From positions 13,148,032 to 13,212,031 of the forward strand of contig NC_086256.1 in the NCBI RefSeq assembly GCF_021018805.1: DNA of 64,000 nt. The letters run 5' to 3'. Under the pieces are notes generated by a model. It did no database searches. It was not told the origin of the DNA and was given only the letters and a program-made list of their open reading frames with translations. The stretch is from Prinia subflava. Taxonomy: Eukaryota; Chordata; Aves; Passeriformes; Cisticolidae. Positions 63,162 through 64,000 of the stretch are shown piece by piece (the stretch's first letter is position 1; every line of letters starts with the position of its first letter). The position numbers were made by a program, and so were the translations under genes.

Positions 63162-64000
63162 GTTGGTTGAAACCTTTTAATCTGGCGTACACTGGTGATT
63201 AAGGATTTTAACTCTGAGCATTAATATTTCAGTTTGTTGAAGCTGTCTTTATTACTTTGTGTTCATTAAAAGTAGAAGGAATTACGTGTACTCCATGTGC
63301 ATAGTACTGGCCAACAGTTAGGCTCTTATGTGTGTTTTAGTATGCCCTCTCTAAATTCTTACGTTGAATTTGTGATCACATATTCTCATCACTATTTAAA
63401 ACAAAGTAGCTTTGCTTGTTTTCAAAATCCAAAAGCAATATTTGCATTAAAAAATCAAATACTATGCAACACACAGCAAAACCTGTGGTATACAGCAAGG
63501 TTTTTTTTGTTCAGTAAAAATTGCACTGTAATAAATAGATTTTTGCCTGAGTGCATTGATAAGAGTATGATTAGACCACAGAACCACTTTCTGTGTTTTC
63601 TGTCCCTACTGAGATTTACAAAGTTTATGAAAACTGGATAATTTGTTGTCAGTACAAAGCTTCTTGACTTTCAAATGCCTCAAGCACTGGTATGAACAAA
63701 CAGATTTCTTACTGTCTGATAATGGCAGTAAAATAAAAATGAGCATGAATAGAAGATCGAGCCCAAAAGTCCCACTCAGATTTCTGGTTTTGATGGCTGT
63801 TAAGAACTGCTTTTGTGTGTCACGGATCTAAGAACCTTTAATCTTCTGAGATAAAGGGAGCATTATTGGTCTCAATTAGTTACAGATTTCAATGTATGTG
63901 CAAATGGTTATTTCACCACAACAAAGGTACACAGGGAATTGGAATTAGGAGCCGCAAGCAGAACAAGGGACCCTGCTGAGATAATATAAACTGTCATTTC
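63162..64000 (+). other. ADGRL2 intron, 5' part, running off the window
   Basis: This is phase-0 intronic sequence after the HormR exon. The next coding exon, expected to start the GAIN-domain region, is not seen before the window ends. Nothing else is recognised. Confidence 0.85.

Overview
The window is vertebrate genomic DNA, most probably from a bird. It carries the N-terminal extracellular exons of one gene, adhesion G protein-coupled receptor L2 (ADGRL2, latrophilin-2), on the + strand. The identification rests on near-complete protein similarity to the vertebrate latrophilin-2 ectodomain, including the lectin start [17 protein letters not shown] and the olfactomedin segment [19 protein letters not shown]. 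Every exon has AG/GT splice boundaries and matching phases. The avian (sauropsid) inference comes from two CR1-type LINE 3'-end fragments, low visible repeat density, GC-rich minisatellites and fairly compact introns; turtle or crocodile cannot be excluded by eye.

Layout: 1-27243 is non-coding, presumably the intron before the lectin exon; I found no signal-peptide exon there. It contains a CpG-rich patch near 3.2 kb, a possible decayed pseudogene near 12.3 kb, and a (GCAGGCAGCAGT)n minisatellite at 17.0-17.5 kb. Coding exons follow: 27244-27457 and 47847-47956 (rhamnose-binding lectin domain), a 15-base microexon at 52602-52616 (adds KVEQK), 53564-54364 (olfactomedin domain), 62219-62515 (Ser/Thr/Pro linker and start of the HormR domain) and 63058-63161 (rest of HormR). 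Together they encode 509 residues, or 514 with the microexon. The GAIN domain, GPS, seven-helix region and cytoplasmic tail lie to the right of the window.

The exons act together as the adhesive part of a synaptic receptor. In this family the lectin domain binds teneurins and the olfactomedin domain binds FLRT proteins, and the microexon lies exactly in the hinge between them. The most interesting regulatory structure is this microexon, with UGC motifs placed between its pyrimidine tract and its AG, and a long pyrimidine tract downstream. I see no operon, CRISPR array, phage or bacterial system, and no clear evidence of a wholly new biological system. The remaining observations are hairpins, small tandem repeats, an ancient tRNA-like SINE head and candidate conserved non-coding elements, all of lower certainty.
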